Made by a program: the position numbers and the translations under genes. From Valencia hispanica (taxonomy: Eukaryota > Chordata > Actinopteri > Cyprinodontiformes > Valenciidae), in assembly GCA_963556495.2 (NCBI GenBank), contig OY747703.1:30032796-30096795 (forward strand): a stretch of 64,000 bases of DNA, given 5' to 3'. This document shows positions 1-10,882 of the stretch, one piece after another. Position 1 is the stretch's first letter, and each line of letters starts with the position of its first letter. The notes beneath the pieces were generated by a model. That model was not told the DNA's origin. It did not search any database and worked only from the letters and a program-made list of their open reading frames with translations.

Positions 1-505
1 CAGGGGACATGTCCATAGCAATATTTATGATTGACGGTTTTGTCCTACCCACTTTTGAAAACCTGATGCAGAATTTCTTACCAGCTCTAACATTAACTTG
101 TGCTCTCACCACAATTTCCACATAATCAGTGTCTGAACTGACTATTATTTAAATCCCTCCATTCCACTTTCTTATACATTAATATTTTCTTTCAGCAAAG
201 ATGTTGCAGCATTCTTAGCAGTGAATATGTTGAGGATTTAAAAGACTCTTAGTCGGCTGCAAACATGTTCAGGGCTCAGAATCCTGCAATGTTGCGAGTA
301 CCCGTTTTAAGATGGAAAAATACATAAATTATATTTCAAGGGGTCTGGTGGAAATTCATTTACGGCGGGTGAAAAAATATTTATGTAATATTTTTGTTTG
401 TTTAAGACTCCCAAAGAGAATAGTGTTGATATAATGTGTTTTTGGAGAGAGCATTCCAGAATAGTCCCCCAATTTTGCGCTGACAGGGGAATGTTCCCGC
501 TATCA
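1..505 (+). mobile_element. Partial copy of THAP-bearing TTAA element
   Basis: This stretch is a diverged direct copy of about 42868-43345, inside the TTAA element at 42145-45493. Shared landmarks run in the same order: GGACATGTCC, AACCTGATGC, ATTTCCACATAATCAGT, CCCGTTT-AAGATGGAAAAAT and GACTCCCAAAGAGAAT. It corresponds to the tail of the THAP reading frame and the DNA after it. The left part lies outside the window, and at about 505 the copy is cut off by an L2 LINE. It also supplies the empty target site for the insertion at 1673. Confidence 0.72.
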
Positions 506-1530
506 CATCTTAGGGCCCCTCTTATTTAATATCGACATAATCCTACTAGGCAAAATTATAGCAACCAATAAGATTAGCTACTATAACTACGCGGATGATA
601 CTCAGCTTTACATTACAATGTCACTAGGTGACTCTGAACCCATTGAAACCCTAAATCAATGGATTGACCAAATAAATGGATGGATGTGCCATAACTTTCT
701 CCAGCTGAATAGAAACAAAACTTAATTATTTTTGGACCCAAAGAAGAACGATCAAGAGCCAGCACACAGCTTCAATCAATACAGCTAGGAACTACTGATC
801 AGGCACGGAACCTAGGTGTAGTCATGGACTCAGACCTGAACCTCCAGGGTCACATAAAGGCAATAACAAGGTCAGCCTTCTATCACCTGAAGACCATTTC
901 TAGGATTAAAGGACTGATGTTGCAACAGGACCTGGGAAAACTAATCCATGCGTTTATATTTAGTCGGGCTGTTTACTGCAACTGCGTCCTCACAGGTCTG
1001 CCTAAAAAGTCAATCAGACAGCTGCAGCTGATCCAGAACGCTGCTGCTCGTGTCCTCAATAGAACCAGGAAAGTAGAAGTTCTAAAGTCCTTACATAGGC
1101 TCCCTGTAGCTCAGAGAATTGATTTCAAAATACTTTTACTAGTTTATAAATCTTTGAATGGCTTAGCACCAAAGTATGTTGAAGACCTGTTGTCTCCATA
1201 CCAACCACCAAGACCACTCAGGTCCTCCAACTCTAGCCTACTAAACATCCCTAGACTCAGAACCAAACATGGAGAAGCAGCTTTCAGTGTCTATGCTCCC
1301 CTTATCTGGAACAAACTTCCTGACGAGTGTAGAGCTGCTGAATCTCTGAACTGCTTTGAATCGAGACTAAAAACCCATCTGTTTAAAATTGCCTTCGAGT
1401 AAATGATTACTGTCATATGTATCAGATGTGTTCATGCTCTCTTCCTTTATTGATCTTTATCTTGCTTTATTGTGTGTCATGTGTTGTGTATGTTTATTGT
1501 GCATCATGTGTAATGTGTGTTTAATGCTAA
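506..1530 (+). mobile_element. L2-clade LINE, truncated at both ends
   Basis: A 5'-truncated non-LTR retrotransposon that begins inside the reverse transcriptase. The first codons read like the ILGPLLFN block, followed by the catalytic YADDTQLY motif near 590. It is closely related to the copy at 48226-49285 but lacks that copy's 3' end (polyadenylation-like block and TTGCC tail). It breaks off near 1530 against an inverted piece of the THAP element. Confidence 0.85.
590..1402 (+). pseudogene. L2 reverse transcriptase C-terminal remnant
   Basis: The C-terminal part of L2 ORF2, the protein that copies the element's RNA into DNA. After YADDTQLY come NFLQLN, LGVVMDSDL, SAFYHLK, LIQNAAARVLNRTRK and LPVAQRIDFKILLLVYKSLNGLAP. 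The frame then ends with HGEAAFSVYAPLIWNKLP and RLKTHLF, the usual L2 terminus. The upstream half is broken near 724, where NKT is followed by a stop. The open part runs from 824 to 1402. It lacks the endonuclease and most of the polymerase, so it cannot act alone. Confidence 0.85.
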
Positions 1531-1672
1531 TTTGCTGCTGAATTGCAAATCCTGCCACGGCAAAGTCTCTCTCTGACACCGCTGGATGCCTAGATAGCGA
1601 GAATATTGGGGGAATATTCTGGTATGCTTTTTTCACAAACACATTATATCAATACAATCCTCTTTAGGAGTC

Positions 1673-2405
1673 TTAAAGGTCCAGTGTGTAACAAATTCGG
1701 CTTTTTATTAATAAAAATCAAGGACTGCTTTCATAAATACGTATTTTACCGAGGTTTAATCACAATCGCATTATCATGAAAGCGTTCTCGTGTCTTAGAA
1801 TACGTTGTTTATAGATACAGAGGATGCACCGCCCCACATCTGAGGCTGCCATGTTGCATCGCCATCTTTGAATACGTTAGCCGAAAGGGGTTAAACTTGT
1901 TAGCTTTACGCGTTTTAGCCAGTGACGTCGGGGGGAGGGGGAGAGGTGAAGAGGAGAAACGAGCTACGAGCATAGAGGATCGTGAATCATAGTTTTCAAT
2001 TTCAATGGTGGATCATTCGTACTCTTTGCCCTGTGAGACGGAGGAAAAAGGAAAAAGAAATAACCGTAAGAAAACAAGAATCTACATCAGTGGAGCGTTT
2101 ACCAGATGGAGACTATTCATGAGGGAGACGAACTTGAAGATGGACGCAGAGGTTGCAGGCTTTCTGCTGGACAGGTAAGTTAATTACATCAAACAATGAA
2201 GTTTATGTTAGCATTATGTTTGACACAGGACAGGTTAGTCCAGCAAATAATTTATGTTCCGTTTAACTCGAACGATTCACTCCGCGGCTTCTGTAGTAGT
2301 AATGACGCGTTATAACGGCGAGAAGCAAGAGAACAGTTGCTGAGTTGCTTGAATTCCCTTTGCGCACCACTAGATGGGGGTAATTCTTACACACGGTGGC
2401 TTTAA
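1673..2405. mobile_element. TTAA-flanked DNA transposon (733 bp)
   Basis: The ends are TTAAAGGTCCAGTGTGTAA and, reversed, TTAAAGCCACCGTGTGTAA, so the terminal inverted repeats match at 15 of 19 positions. TTAA sits at both termini. Removing the element rebuilds GAGTC-TTAA-ACAAA, exactly the uninterrupted order seen in the related sequence at 385-412. A TTAA target is used by piggyBac and Kolobok elements; the superfamily is not settled. It carries one exon-like frame (2005-2174). Confidence 0.75.
2005..2174 (+). CDS. Candidate first exon with RWR/LKMDAEVA motif
   Basis: ATG at 2005 opens a frame of 56 codons that ends in a splice-donor-like CAG/GTAAGT at 2174-2175. The product starts MVDHSYSLPCE, has a basic patch (KGKRNNRKKTR), and ends with GAFTRWRLFMRETNLKMD then AEVAGFLLDR. 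A homologous exon with the same donor phase lies on the minus strand at 62173-62320 (AIERWRLLKTEKNLKTD, ANVANILLDR). I recognise the motif as recurring in fish repeat-encoded proteins but cannot name the domain. The later exons are absent here, so the element is non-autonomous. Confidence 0.45.
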
Positions 2406-2960
2406 ACAAAATATTAAAAACTATTATATTTTGTCACTCGCAACCCGCCCGCATTAAAGAAACTTCCTTCCGGACCCGTGAAATTTAATTTCACAACTTT
2501 ATGATGTAAAAACTTTATGCGGGTCACCAGCGTGTACCCACCCTGTTGCAGGATTTTTAACTGTAAGTTAAAGTTGAAGTTTCTCTGCACAGATTGGCAA
2601 GGGTTGCAAAAGGAACGCATTTTATTGTTGCACATATTCTTCTGGGGCGAGTATATATAGCCAACATTGTTCTTTGTGCTATGATATGGATTTTAATGAA
2701 GCCATGCAAGCCAACAGCTTAATGATGGTTTTCAGTGCCGTTTGTAAAACAAAACATGTAAGCCTATGGGTTTCAACATTTATTGAATGAATAAAGATGC
2801 GATTTTCAACACCTGTTTATACACTGCAGTGCATAAATGTGAAACAGATTAATATTTATAAACTATATGAATAAGCAATAATAACTGTCCCCAGCCATCT
2901 TCAAACAACACTTAAGTTTATGGTTATTGTCCCTAGCAACTTTAAAAACTATTCTGTTGG

Positions 2961-4810
2961 AGGACCTTGAGGTTGTTCTTTTCTTGTTGGCGCTGCGCTA
3001 GCTAATGGGCCTTGGTTAACTTTTCATTTGTCTTTATCTGCATTTGCCACCACAGCTACAAACCACACCACCTCATCTCAGATCATGGTTCCATAAACAT
3101 TGCAGGTGGAACTCTACCACTCATGCTTTGGGGGAAGGTCTGATTAGGTATGCCTCTTCTAGTGAAAGCAGCACCAATGTTTTCAGCATTGCGATCAATG
3201 CCTTTGCATCATCCCAGCCGCCACCACTATTAGAGCCACCTCAACAAATACAGTTAAAATTAAATAGAATATACTTGTTGTTTGACTATGACTATATATG
3301 TTTTCTTTTTTTCTTTCTATTGTAATAAAACATTCATTACTCTCTTTGATTTTATGTAGTTTATTTCTCTTTCTGAAGATTTAATGCATTATTAATGGCA
3401 GTGTGTTCTTGTTTAACTCTTAGCAACATCTTTCCAAGGAAAACCATGCCAAGTGCCAGAATAGTTCTACAAAATTCTCTGGACGTAAATGAAGTATGCA
3501 TGAATCACTAATAACTAACCACATAAACAAAATATTAGCAAGAACAACGATTGATTAGTTTGTAAACTACATGTGTGATTTTAACTTTTAAAGAAATCTA
3601 CAGTTAGCAACATCATCAAATTTGTCTGTAGCATAATTATTTGTAACTCTGCACTCTACATAATGTATAGCAGTTTGTAGTCAAAGCATGTCAGGGCCTG
3701 ATTAATAGAGTCAAATTCACTATTCACTTTTCTGATTGAAGGAGCTCTTCCTTACAGTTGGGAAGCAGATCAGACACTCTAAAATGGGCTCATAGATGCG
3801 CTTAGAGAATTTTGCACATTAATGCTTTTAGAGAATCTACAAACGTGTGGAAACACAAATGTATGCTCGCTCTCACAAAAACATCCAACTACAGCCACAC
3901 AAATACGCAACACACATACTCATCCCTCGCTAATTCCTCTCTTCTCCACCCCTTTTCGTCTCCTCTCCTCCCTCATCCTCCCAACGAGGGCTGCCAAGCT
4001 AAGCCCAGAGCAGTTAAATAATCACAGAGGCTTCCAGCTGGCAGAATTTTCTGAATATTGTTTATTTATTTATTGAGAGGTAAGACTATAGCAGGACACA
4101 ACAGCAGCATGCCAATATGTATTGATATTGTGTTTACAAAAAGAGTTCATGCATGTTTGTTTGTGCTCTGATGATTCCCTAAAGTGGAGTGGGAAAATGT
4201 TAGAATGACATACTTGATTTGAGCAGCCCCATTTCACTGCCGTTTGTGTGTTGATGAAGTTTTCAAGGTTTCTTTGAACTGTGAAAGAGCACAACTGGAC
4301 AACAAGGACTTAAAAGCAAGCAGAGATAGAGAGAGAGGGAGAGAGAGAGAGAGAAAGCAAACTCTCTGCTAAAACTCTCATTTGTTTTTATCTGTTTTGT
4401 GAGTGTTTGTAAAATTATCCTCCTATTTGTTCGTCCCCCTGTGTCTCTCCAAGGGTGGAAAAGTGGAGAACACTCAAAAATTGTATCTTTCTGCTGATGC
4501 AATAACTTGCTGTTCTTACATTGCTCTCCCACGTTGGGTCATTTTTTTGTTTCCCCTGCTTTCAGTTTACCTTCTCAAGGCCACTCTTGAATGTAACAGA
4601 AAACGGTGATCAATAAAGATGATAACCAGCGTATGACTGCAATATAAAATAAGATTTTATCAAAAAGGGAATGTTTCATTATTTTGGCCTTCAAAGCTGG
4701 TCAGTTATTTTCTATAACAGCAAACCAACTTTCAGAGATTAATACCACACAGTATGTACTGCAGAAAGCAACTGTAGCAAAAAAGCTTAAAGCCTAGTTG
4801 TTGAATTTGG
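2961..4810. other. No recognised gene
   Basis: AT-rich sequence with only short frames that lack family motifs. A CT/AG-rich patch lies near 4325-4355 (GAGAGAGAGA). I see no transposon ends here. Confidence 0.4.
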
Positions 4811-4905
4811 ACCCACACACACGCACGCACGCACACATGCGTAAACACACACCCATGCACACACACGCACACCTACACACACACACACACATGCACACAG
4901 AAATA
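4811..4905. repeat. CA-rich microsatellite, interrupted
   Basis: A run of CA dinucleotides broken by CACGCA and CACATG steps. Nothing coding. Confidence 0.9.
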
Positions 4906-6984
4906 TTACATTTCAGCATTCCCTACAGGTCGACATAGATGGAGGTACCAAAATACAATTTTAGCCCCATAGGTCAAATCTGTGTATATGAGCACTTCAA
5001 ACGATCCCATGGCCACTGGGTTCCTGGGTTCTCTTATTCCCTCACACACACATTTGGACACACTTTGCGTTTAATCCATGTATTTTTAAAGTTGAGTTGC
5101 CATCATGCATTTGGACCCACCTAAGGTGTTAGTAACTTTATCTCTGTTGAAACAGCCAAAGGCCTGGTAGAACCTTTCAAAGTGATGCACCTTTCTGCAG
5201 CACTGATTTATGCTACTTATCGAAGACAGCGGGGGGATCAATCATCCAATCAATCAGCCATTTACAGTTTCTGCTGGTCTGTCAGTCAATCTTTCTCTCT
5301 TGCCATGTATAATCCCATACACTCCCACAGTCTTAAGCTCACTCTTTCTCCTTAAATCTGTCTTGCTACCCTATAAATATATTCACACACACCCATGTGC
5401 GTGCTGCGTGCTGCGTACTGCGAACACAATGACGGGCAGTAACAAGCAGCTGGGATTTTTGATGACTGCTATTTTTAGCGAATTGTATCTCGGTGAGTTT
5501 GGTAATTTTCTCTCTCCTCAGTAACAGTTACCATGCAGAGAATGTTGTTTTGAGGAGCAGTTCAATGCAGCCAATCATCTGGATTCCCGTCCGATGGATG
5601 GGCAGGCCAGACATTATGAAAGAGATTGGGAACAAATAGCCAAGAGATTGAGACAAGGGAGACATAGACTGCTCAGCTTTTCTCTCCATTATTACATCTG
5701 AGTGAAAGGAGTTCCACACTGTGCCTATGCAAATAGGGTAGTTTACATTGTGACTGGATATGTTTATAGAAAAAAGTATTGAAGAAAACATGTAATGTAC
5801 CAGCATCCTTGCATGATCCATTTATCATATAAGCAGATATGTCAGATGTTATAGCTTATAAAGCAGAAAAAAGGTTTTTGAAAAATATTCATGATAATAA
5901 TGCTTAATCAACATCTTGTACAGTATATAATGATTAATTTAAGAACATTCAAAAGTAAAGCAGATCTAATTTACTTTTAAGATATCCAAAGGTATTCTGG
6001 AAAAAAAAAGAAACTAAACTAGTAAGTTGCAATCTTAGCAGTACCTGCGTTGCTGAATGCATAAACGCTTTAAGCTGACTTTGCAAAATTCAGAAACTAA
6101 ATGGGAAAGCAGGTAAAGAGATGCTGAATGTTAATAAAGGGGGAAAAACAATACAGGATCAAAGCTTATTTCCTCAGCATATTTAAGTTTTTTGTACACA
6201 TTTCATGTTTCTACAAAAGCTCAGAGCAGTGGTTCCCAGTGGTTTTTGCTTCTTATTCTTGTTTTACAACGTAGACTATATAGACAATTTTCATGTTGTC
6301 ATTTGGACTGTATATATGTAATATTTAGAAATAGAATTTTAATAGCCTCACCAAAGACAGAACTGTGCGGACCCCCTGCGATCTCTAGGGACCCCCTTTG
6401 GGGTCATCATTATTGGCCCAGAAAAAAAGCTATGCCTCTCAAGATTTACTGAAAAAAACCCTCCTACATAGAAACATGTTAAATAATTTGCTGTGCACGT
6501 GTCACTGACCATGTGGGTAAGTGTAACTGACCATGTGGGTAAGTGTCACTGTGCCCTTCTTTAAACTCATTCTATCCAATTTAAAGCCACCTATCAATAA
6601 CTAACCTCTAGGGGTGAAGGTACAGTATAGCCTGCATCACAAGATCATACAATACACAGTTTTGGATTCACAAAAGTAAGGTACAAATGTTGCAATATTT
6701 CGAGATAATTAATGCATAGACTGGGATTTAAAGAATCTATCTTCAGTGTAGAACTATCAAGTTTAAGTTTGGATCAGTCATATTTTAGGATTTTCCCAGG
6801 CATGGTAAAATGCAGCCCAGACTTGGTAACAAATTATAAAATAACCATTTAGTTTAGTGCTGATGGCAAACTAAGAAGCAGATGCTAACCTTAGTGTTGA
6901 CATTGCTAATGGTTAGACTTTCAAGGTATTATGTTCTTAGAAATCATTCTTATCTTGCCAGGCACACTTTCCTTTTTTAAATGA
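4906..6984. other. No recognised gene; two small repeats
   Basis: Mostly unassigned. An ATG at 5431 followed by a GTGAGT at about 5494 resembles an exon but matches nothing I know. At 6227-6240 CAGTGGTTCCCA and at 6370-6410 GGACCCCCTTTGGGGTC resemble degraded hAT-type MITE sequence. At 6498-6550 a 24-bp unit (GTCACTGACCATGTGGGTAA...) is repeated about twice in tandem. Confidence 0.35.
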
Positions 6985-7006
6985 CCCCCCCCCCCCCCCC
7001 CCCCCC
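6985..7006. repeat. Homopolymer C tract (22 bp)
   Basis: Twenty-two consecutive C residues, followed by AACCTACAACC. Length in a homopolymer may be unreliable in the assembly. Confidence 0.95.
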
Positions 7007-8470
7007 AACCTACAACCCCCCGATTACAAGCCAACTACTCTACCTAGTGAGCCACAGTCTAGAGAGTGCCCAGTCGGTGGGCCATTTACACTGGAAGGCA
7101 AGAGACCAGCGCCTCACGCTCATGCACATTTTTCATCACAACTCTATTCACAACAAAATAACACAGATAAAACAGATAACAGGGTGTTACGTTTAAACAA
7201 ACACCTTCAATTTAGGATCCCATAAAAAAGTTTACTACTTTACCACCTAAGTGTTGACAGGAAGTAGAGAGCTCTTCGCAAAACAGACTTAACTCTAAAA
7301 TACACTGCGATATTTTTATGTTCTGGGATCTTGTTGCACAAGATCTCAATGTACCCCATACCAACCACACATTCTTTTGTTCCATGTTTAAGCGGCAAGC
7401 TGCTACATCTGAAAAGTGAAGCTGCTACAATTGGGACCTAATTTTCTGAAGAAAATTACTTGAGCAGCACCAGATGTTGTTTTTATGTGGGGGTTTTTTG
7501 TGTTTTTTTGGCTATTTCTTTGATGGTCAAATGGATTTGTAGAGCCTGGTAAAGAACACTTTTGACAGAAAGATTGAAGTGGGGTGAAAAATACATAGAA
7601 AAACAGAATAACAGTCATGCACAGAGAGATGGTTATTTGAAAATAAATATTTAAAGATGGCTTTGATAGATGCTATATTGTTAAAGCTCTGCATCTGTGA
7701 CAATCGGAAAGGTGGGCAAAAGAACAACAGAGTGCGGGTATGAAGAAGCAAACAAATGGTGTGTCAAAACCAGCCAGACCAGAGGAGGGACCCATTAGAG
7801 AGCATCATTGTTCTCTTGATGTGTGTTCTCTAGCCTACTCTTTTAGACTCAAAACAATGGATTTCATGAAAAAGTGAAACAGTTTCATGTGAGGTGTTTC
7901 ATCTTCAAACCTGTTCATTTATTCATTTTTTTCTCCCCATCTGGTTTGCCCATATTACATGTCATGTGAGGAACAGAAGCCTTTTCCTACTTTCCCTGGA
8001 TGGATCATTGTAATGTTACTCTGGTGCTGCATGTTCTGGCCAGGCTGTTATTTTTCTGTTTTTTTTAATAGATTCATTCTGTATTATCCATCAAGCACAG
8101 GCTGGAGCACCTGAGACCGGTGATTCACAATTATCAGTCCCAGGCCTAGAGACCATACTCCTTTGTGGATAGAGGCAGTACTGGTTATGACTCAAGTAGA
8201 TTTTCAAAGATCTTTACATCATATGTGTAGCTGCTTTCTATAGTGGTATTTTCATAAATAAAGAAAATGTTTTAACCATGAGATAATTCTAAACACAAAC
8301 TTCTTTAGAGGTCTCTCAAAGAATATAAAAAAAATTGCAAAAAGAAATTTAGCATGCTCTGTCTGAGACAAGTCACAGTTTAACATCGTCAAACTTAGTT
8401 TTTTTTAATGCAATTTATAATCTGACTCATCTTTTCTTTTTTCATTATCACTATGATAACAAATAGACTA
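7007..8470. other. No recognised gene
   Basis: Short frames only, with no family motifs and no clear repeat ends. It stops where the inverted end at 8471 begins. Confidence 0.4.
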
Positions 8471-9321
8471 TCAAAGGTTCTATATCATGCAAAATCAACT
8501 TTTTGGAGCTTTTAACCATGTTGTAATACAATTTTCTTATTAAAAAAACCAACCAGAGTGGTTTTTGGCTTAATTCATGCATTTCTCAGTAATCCTCCTG
8601 AATCCTGCACTCTGACCAGCTGCATTGCCCTCTCCTGAAAATCAACTGACTCATGACATAGTGCCATCCATCCATCCATCCATCTATTTTCTATACCCAT
8701 CCATCCTAATGCAGGGTTGCGGGGGAGCTGGTGCCTATCTCCAGCGGTCAAGGGGCGAGAGGCGGGGTGCACCCTGGACAGTTCGCCAGTCCATCGCAGG
8801 GCAACAAAGAGACACACAGGACAAACAACCATACACGCACACACTCATACCTAAGGGCAATTTTAGAGAAACCAATCCACCTAACAGTCATGTTTTTGGA
8901 CTGTGGGAGGTAGCCGGAGTACCCGGAGAGAACCCACGCATACACAGGGAGAACATGCAAACTCCACGCAGAAAGACCCCAAGGCAACCAGGGGCAGACC
9001 GGCCATCTGGACGTTCTGGAGAATACCAGAACGGCCGCCGGCCGCTGAACAGCCGTCACAGGTTTTTTTTAAATGATTTTTTTTCTTGCTGATAATCGAC
9101 TGTTGTTACATGTCCAGATAGGTGGCAACAATACGCCTGCTGGCCCATAAATCCGCAAGCTCACTCATCAATGCTTGTCACTCAACCGTTTACAAGTGCA
9201 GATGGCAGAGAGATAGACAGACCAACGCAAAACTCCGCCCCCGAATGGCTATTGTCCAATCCTTGCTCAGCAACCGTAAGTAAGGAGAAGAACCTCCGTC
9301 AAACTTTGTGATTTCAGCAAG

Positions 9322-9480
9322 ATGGTCAAAAGGTGCGCCTATGGGACTTGTAAGTCCGACACAAGGTATTCCAAATGTTTAGAGGGATGAGTGGCTTTTT
9401 TTTTCGCTTTCCCAAAGCCCAAAACTCAACCGGAAAGATGCAGACAATGGATCAAGCCGTGTGGGAGACGTCACACACAG
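9322..9480 (+). pseudogene. THAP zinc-finger remnant of THAP-hAT transposase
   Basis: ATG at 9322 gives MVKRCAYGTCKSDTRY, then one in-frame stop, then VAFFFAFPKPK, ERCRQWIKPCGRRHT. This is the N-terminal part of a C2CH THAP domain, which binds DNA through zinc: the first cysteine pair (C-x4-C), the FPK block and the conserved W are visible. The C-x2-H pair is lost after a frameshift near 9480. The hAT context at 8989-10370 says it was the DNA-binding end of that element's transposase. Confidence 0.68.
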
Positions 9481-9544
9481 TAAAATCCTTCAAAAAAATC
9501 GATAAGCATAAACATATGCATGCAGCATAACTCAGTATGATCAC

Positions 9545-9830
9545 AAATGTCAAGGCTTACTGGTGGTGACAATAACTGGCTTAGGATACAAGTTCCTCCT
9601 TACTCTGCCTGTTACACAGGTAGCTTGTGAGAGTAGTTTCTCTGTTCTCAAACGCATCAAGACTTGATTAAGGAGCACACAGTCACAACACCTGGAAGCA
9701 TTCATGCTTATGACAACAGAGAAAGACATCCTCATGTCCCTTGACAATGACTTGGTCATAGACAGAGTTGCAGAAAAAAAGCAACCTACTGAAGAAACTT
9801 CTTCTCCCCCAACACTGAGCTGTTAAGATG
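9545..9830 (+). pseudogene. hAT transposase dimerisation domain remnant
   Basis: The plus frame reads FLLTLPVTQVACESSFSVLK, then IKT, a stop, LRSTQSQHLEAFMLM, TTEKDILMSLDND and VIDRVAEKK. This is the C-terminal hAT dimerisation region (Dimer_Tnp_hAT): LP.T...ER.FS.LK..KT.LRS.M...RL..L..L is the family pattern. One stop breaks it in this copy. It lies close to the THAP remnant because the RNase-H-like catalytic part has been deleted. Confidence 0.78.
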
Positions 9831-10552
9831 CCACAGATCACTGCTGGTATAGTTTGAGGCAGTCACCGCATATTGTTCAGCAGAGACATTTCAAGAGTTT
9901 TTATTTCTGTAAGTATTCAAGTTAACTGTATAATCACAGCCTCTTTACATTGTGATTTATCATAACTCATACCATTTGGTTTTGTGTTTTAGGCAGTATC
10001 CTCACCTGCATATTTTTCAGCAGAGACATTTATCCATTGTTGTTGTTTTATTCTGTTTATTATTATTCTGTTTTATTGTACAGTGTCCTTGAGTGACCTC
10101 AAAAGTGCTTCCAAATAAAATGTATATTATTATTACTATTATTTAAAGAGAGTTGTTTATTTCTTAGTGAGTTTTCTACACTATGCTCTTAACACATCTT
10201 TTAGTCAACATAATTTATAATGCTATAATTTGGAAGGTAAAATATCATGGATTAAGATTTAAGTATTTTGAGACCCGTGTCTGTGGCTGATGAGTTTTCA
10301 CTCGCATCTGTTGTTGTGGGCTGGGCTGAGTCAAAGTCCAGGGGTGTTTTTTAGTCCCAGTTCGCCACTGAAGGCAACAGTGCTGACATAGTGACGTGTT
10401 TTACGTAACTGTGTCAAACCAGGAAGTTCCCGATATGTCCGCGCCGCCCCTGCAGATTAAACACACACGCCCCCTTTTTCACAGGTGCGAGCTCCGAGAG
10501 TCCGAAGAAAGACATTACGCGCCACCTTTTTTATAGTATTGTACTTTCTAAA

Positions 10553-10882
10553 ATGGCTCGGCGAAACTGCGCATTTGGCTCCAAGAATTACAGGACTTTA
10601 TTCAACATTCCAAAAAAACAGCCCAGTCGCCAGGAATGGCTGGAATTTCTCTCTGGAATCCTGCATCTAACCAGCTACAACATGTTTGTACGTGACCGTC
10701 ATTTCACTGATGTCTGCTTTCCGAACCTTGGCCAGTACCAAACCGGACTGTCGGAGAGATTAACTCTTTTTTTTTTTATTTATCCCACAGTTTTTCCCCA
10801 TTATTTATCACCTGTGTTCCTACCTAAATCCAGTCCTGGGCTTTGCTTTCCCTCTGCCAACCCCGGGAGGGCCCAGCACTGA
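10553..10882 (+). pseudogene. THAP-like protein fragment
   Basis: ATG at 10553 gives MARRNCAFGSKNYRTLFNIP, then KKQPSRQEWLEFLSGILHLT, a VRDRHF block and FPNLGQYQTGLSERLTL. FNIP, W-x2-F and a histidine-phenylalanine block are in THAP order, and the GQYQTGLSERL part resembles the tail that follows THAP domains in fish transposon proteins. The second zinc cysteine is S (CAFGSK) and the third is R (RDRHF), so zinc binding is lost. After about codon 73 the frame runs into a poly-T tract and unrelated sequence. It is probably the original gene of the element at 8471-12605. Confidence 0.5.

Larger units (their letters stand above)
1531..2960 (-). mobile_element. Rearranged THAP-element copy, interrupted
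   Basis: Positions 1546-1672 and 2406-2490 resemble 43150-43400 in reverse orientation. Positions 2515-2640 and 2870-2920 resemble 44410-44540 and 44555-44610 in direct orientation. So this is a rearranged relative of the element at 42145, or a related family with its halves inverted. It is interrupted by the TTAA element at 1673-2405. A short minus-strand frame at 1500-1642 (SRHPAVSERDF) resembles 43331-43390 (SKHPPLPEREF), a hint that this stretch was once coding. Confidence 0.6.
8989..10370 (+). mobile_element. hAT transposon carrying THAP and hAT-dimerisation pieces
   Basis: Starts CAGGGGCAGACCGG and ends so that the reverse strand reads CAGTGGCGAACTGG, typical hAT ends. The 8-bp sequence AAGGCAAC is perfectly duplicated at 8981-8988 and 10371-10378, which is the hAT target-site length. 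Inside are a THAP zinc-finger remnant (9322-9480) and, only about 65 bp later, the C-terminal hAT dimerisation region (9545-9830). The central catalytic region is missing, so this is an internally deleted, non-autonomous copy of a THAP-hAT transposase gene of the P52rIPK/THAP12-like kind. Confidence 0.75.
8664..10383 (-). mobile_element. LINE-tail interspersed repeat (RTE-like 3' end), split by hAT
   Basis: A widespread fish repeat in reverse orientation. CCATCCATCC at 8664 is the reverse complement of a GGAT-type 3' tail. GCAGGGTTGCGGGGG, GGCGGGGTGCACCCTGGACA, GACTGTGGGAGG and AGAACATGCAAACTCCACGC follow. The 10-bp sequence TGACATAGTG flanks it at 8654-8663 and 10384-10393, as expected for target-primed LINE insertion. 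The hAT at 8989-10370 splits it: after the hAT's 8-bp duplication the repeat resumes with AGTGCTGAC, the expected continuation. Assignment to the RTE/Expander group is from memory. Confidence 0.68.

Noticed and set aside
5431..5494. ATG exon with donor (MTGSNKQLGF...)
   Set aside because: Too short, no motif, no partner exon found; likely chance.
10433..10452. GCGCCGCCCCTG as the right end of the hAT starting at 8989
   Set aside because: The 8-mers flanking that choice do not match, while ending at 10370 gives an exact AAGGCAAC duplication.
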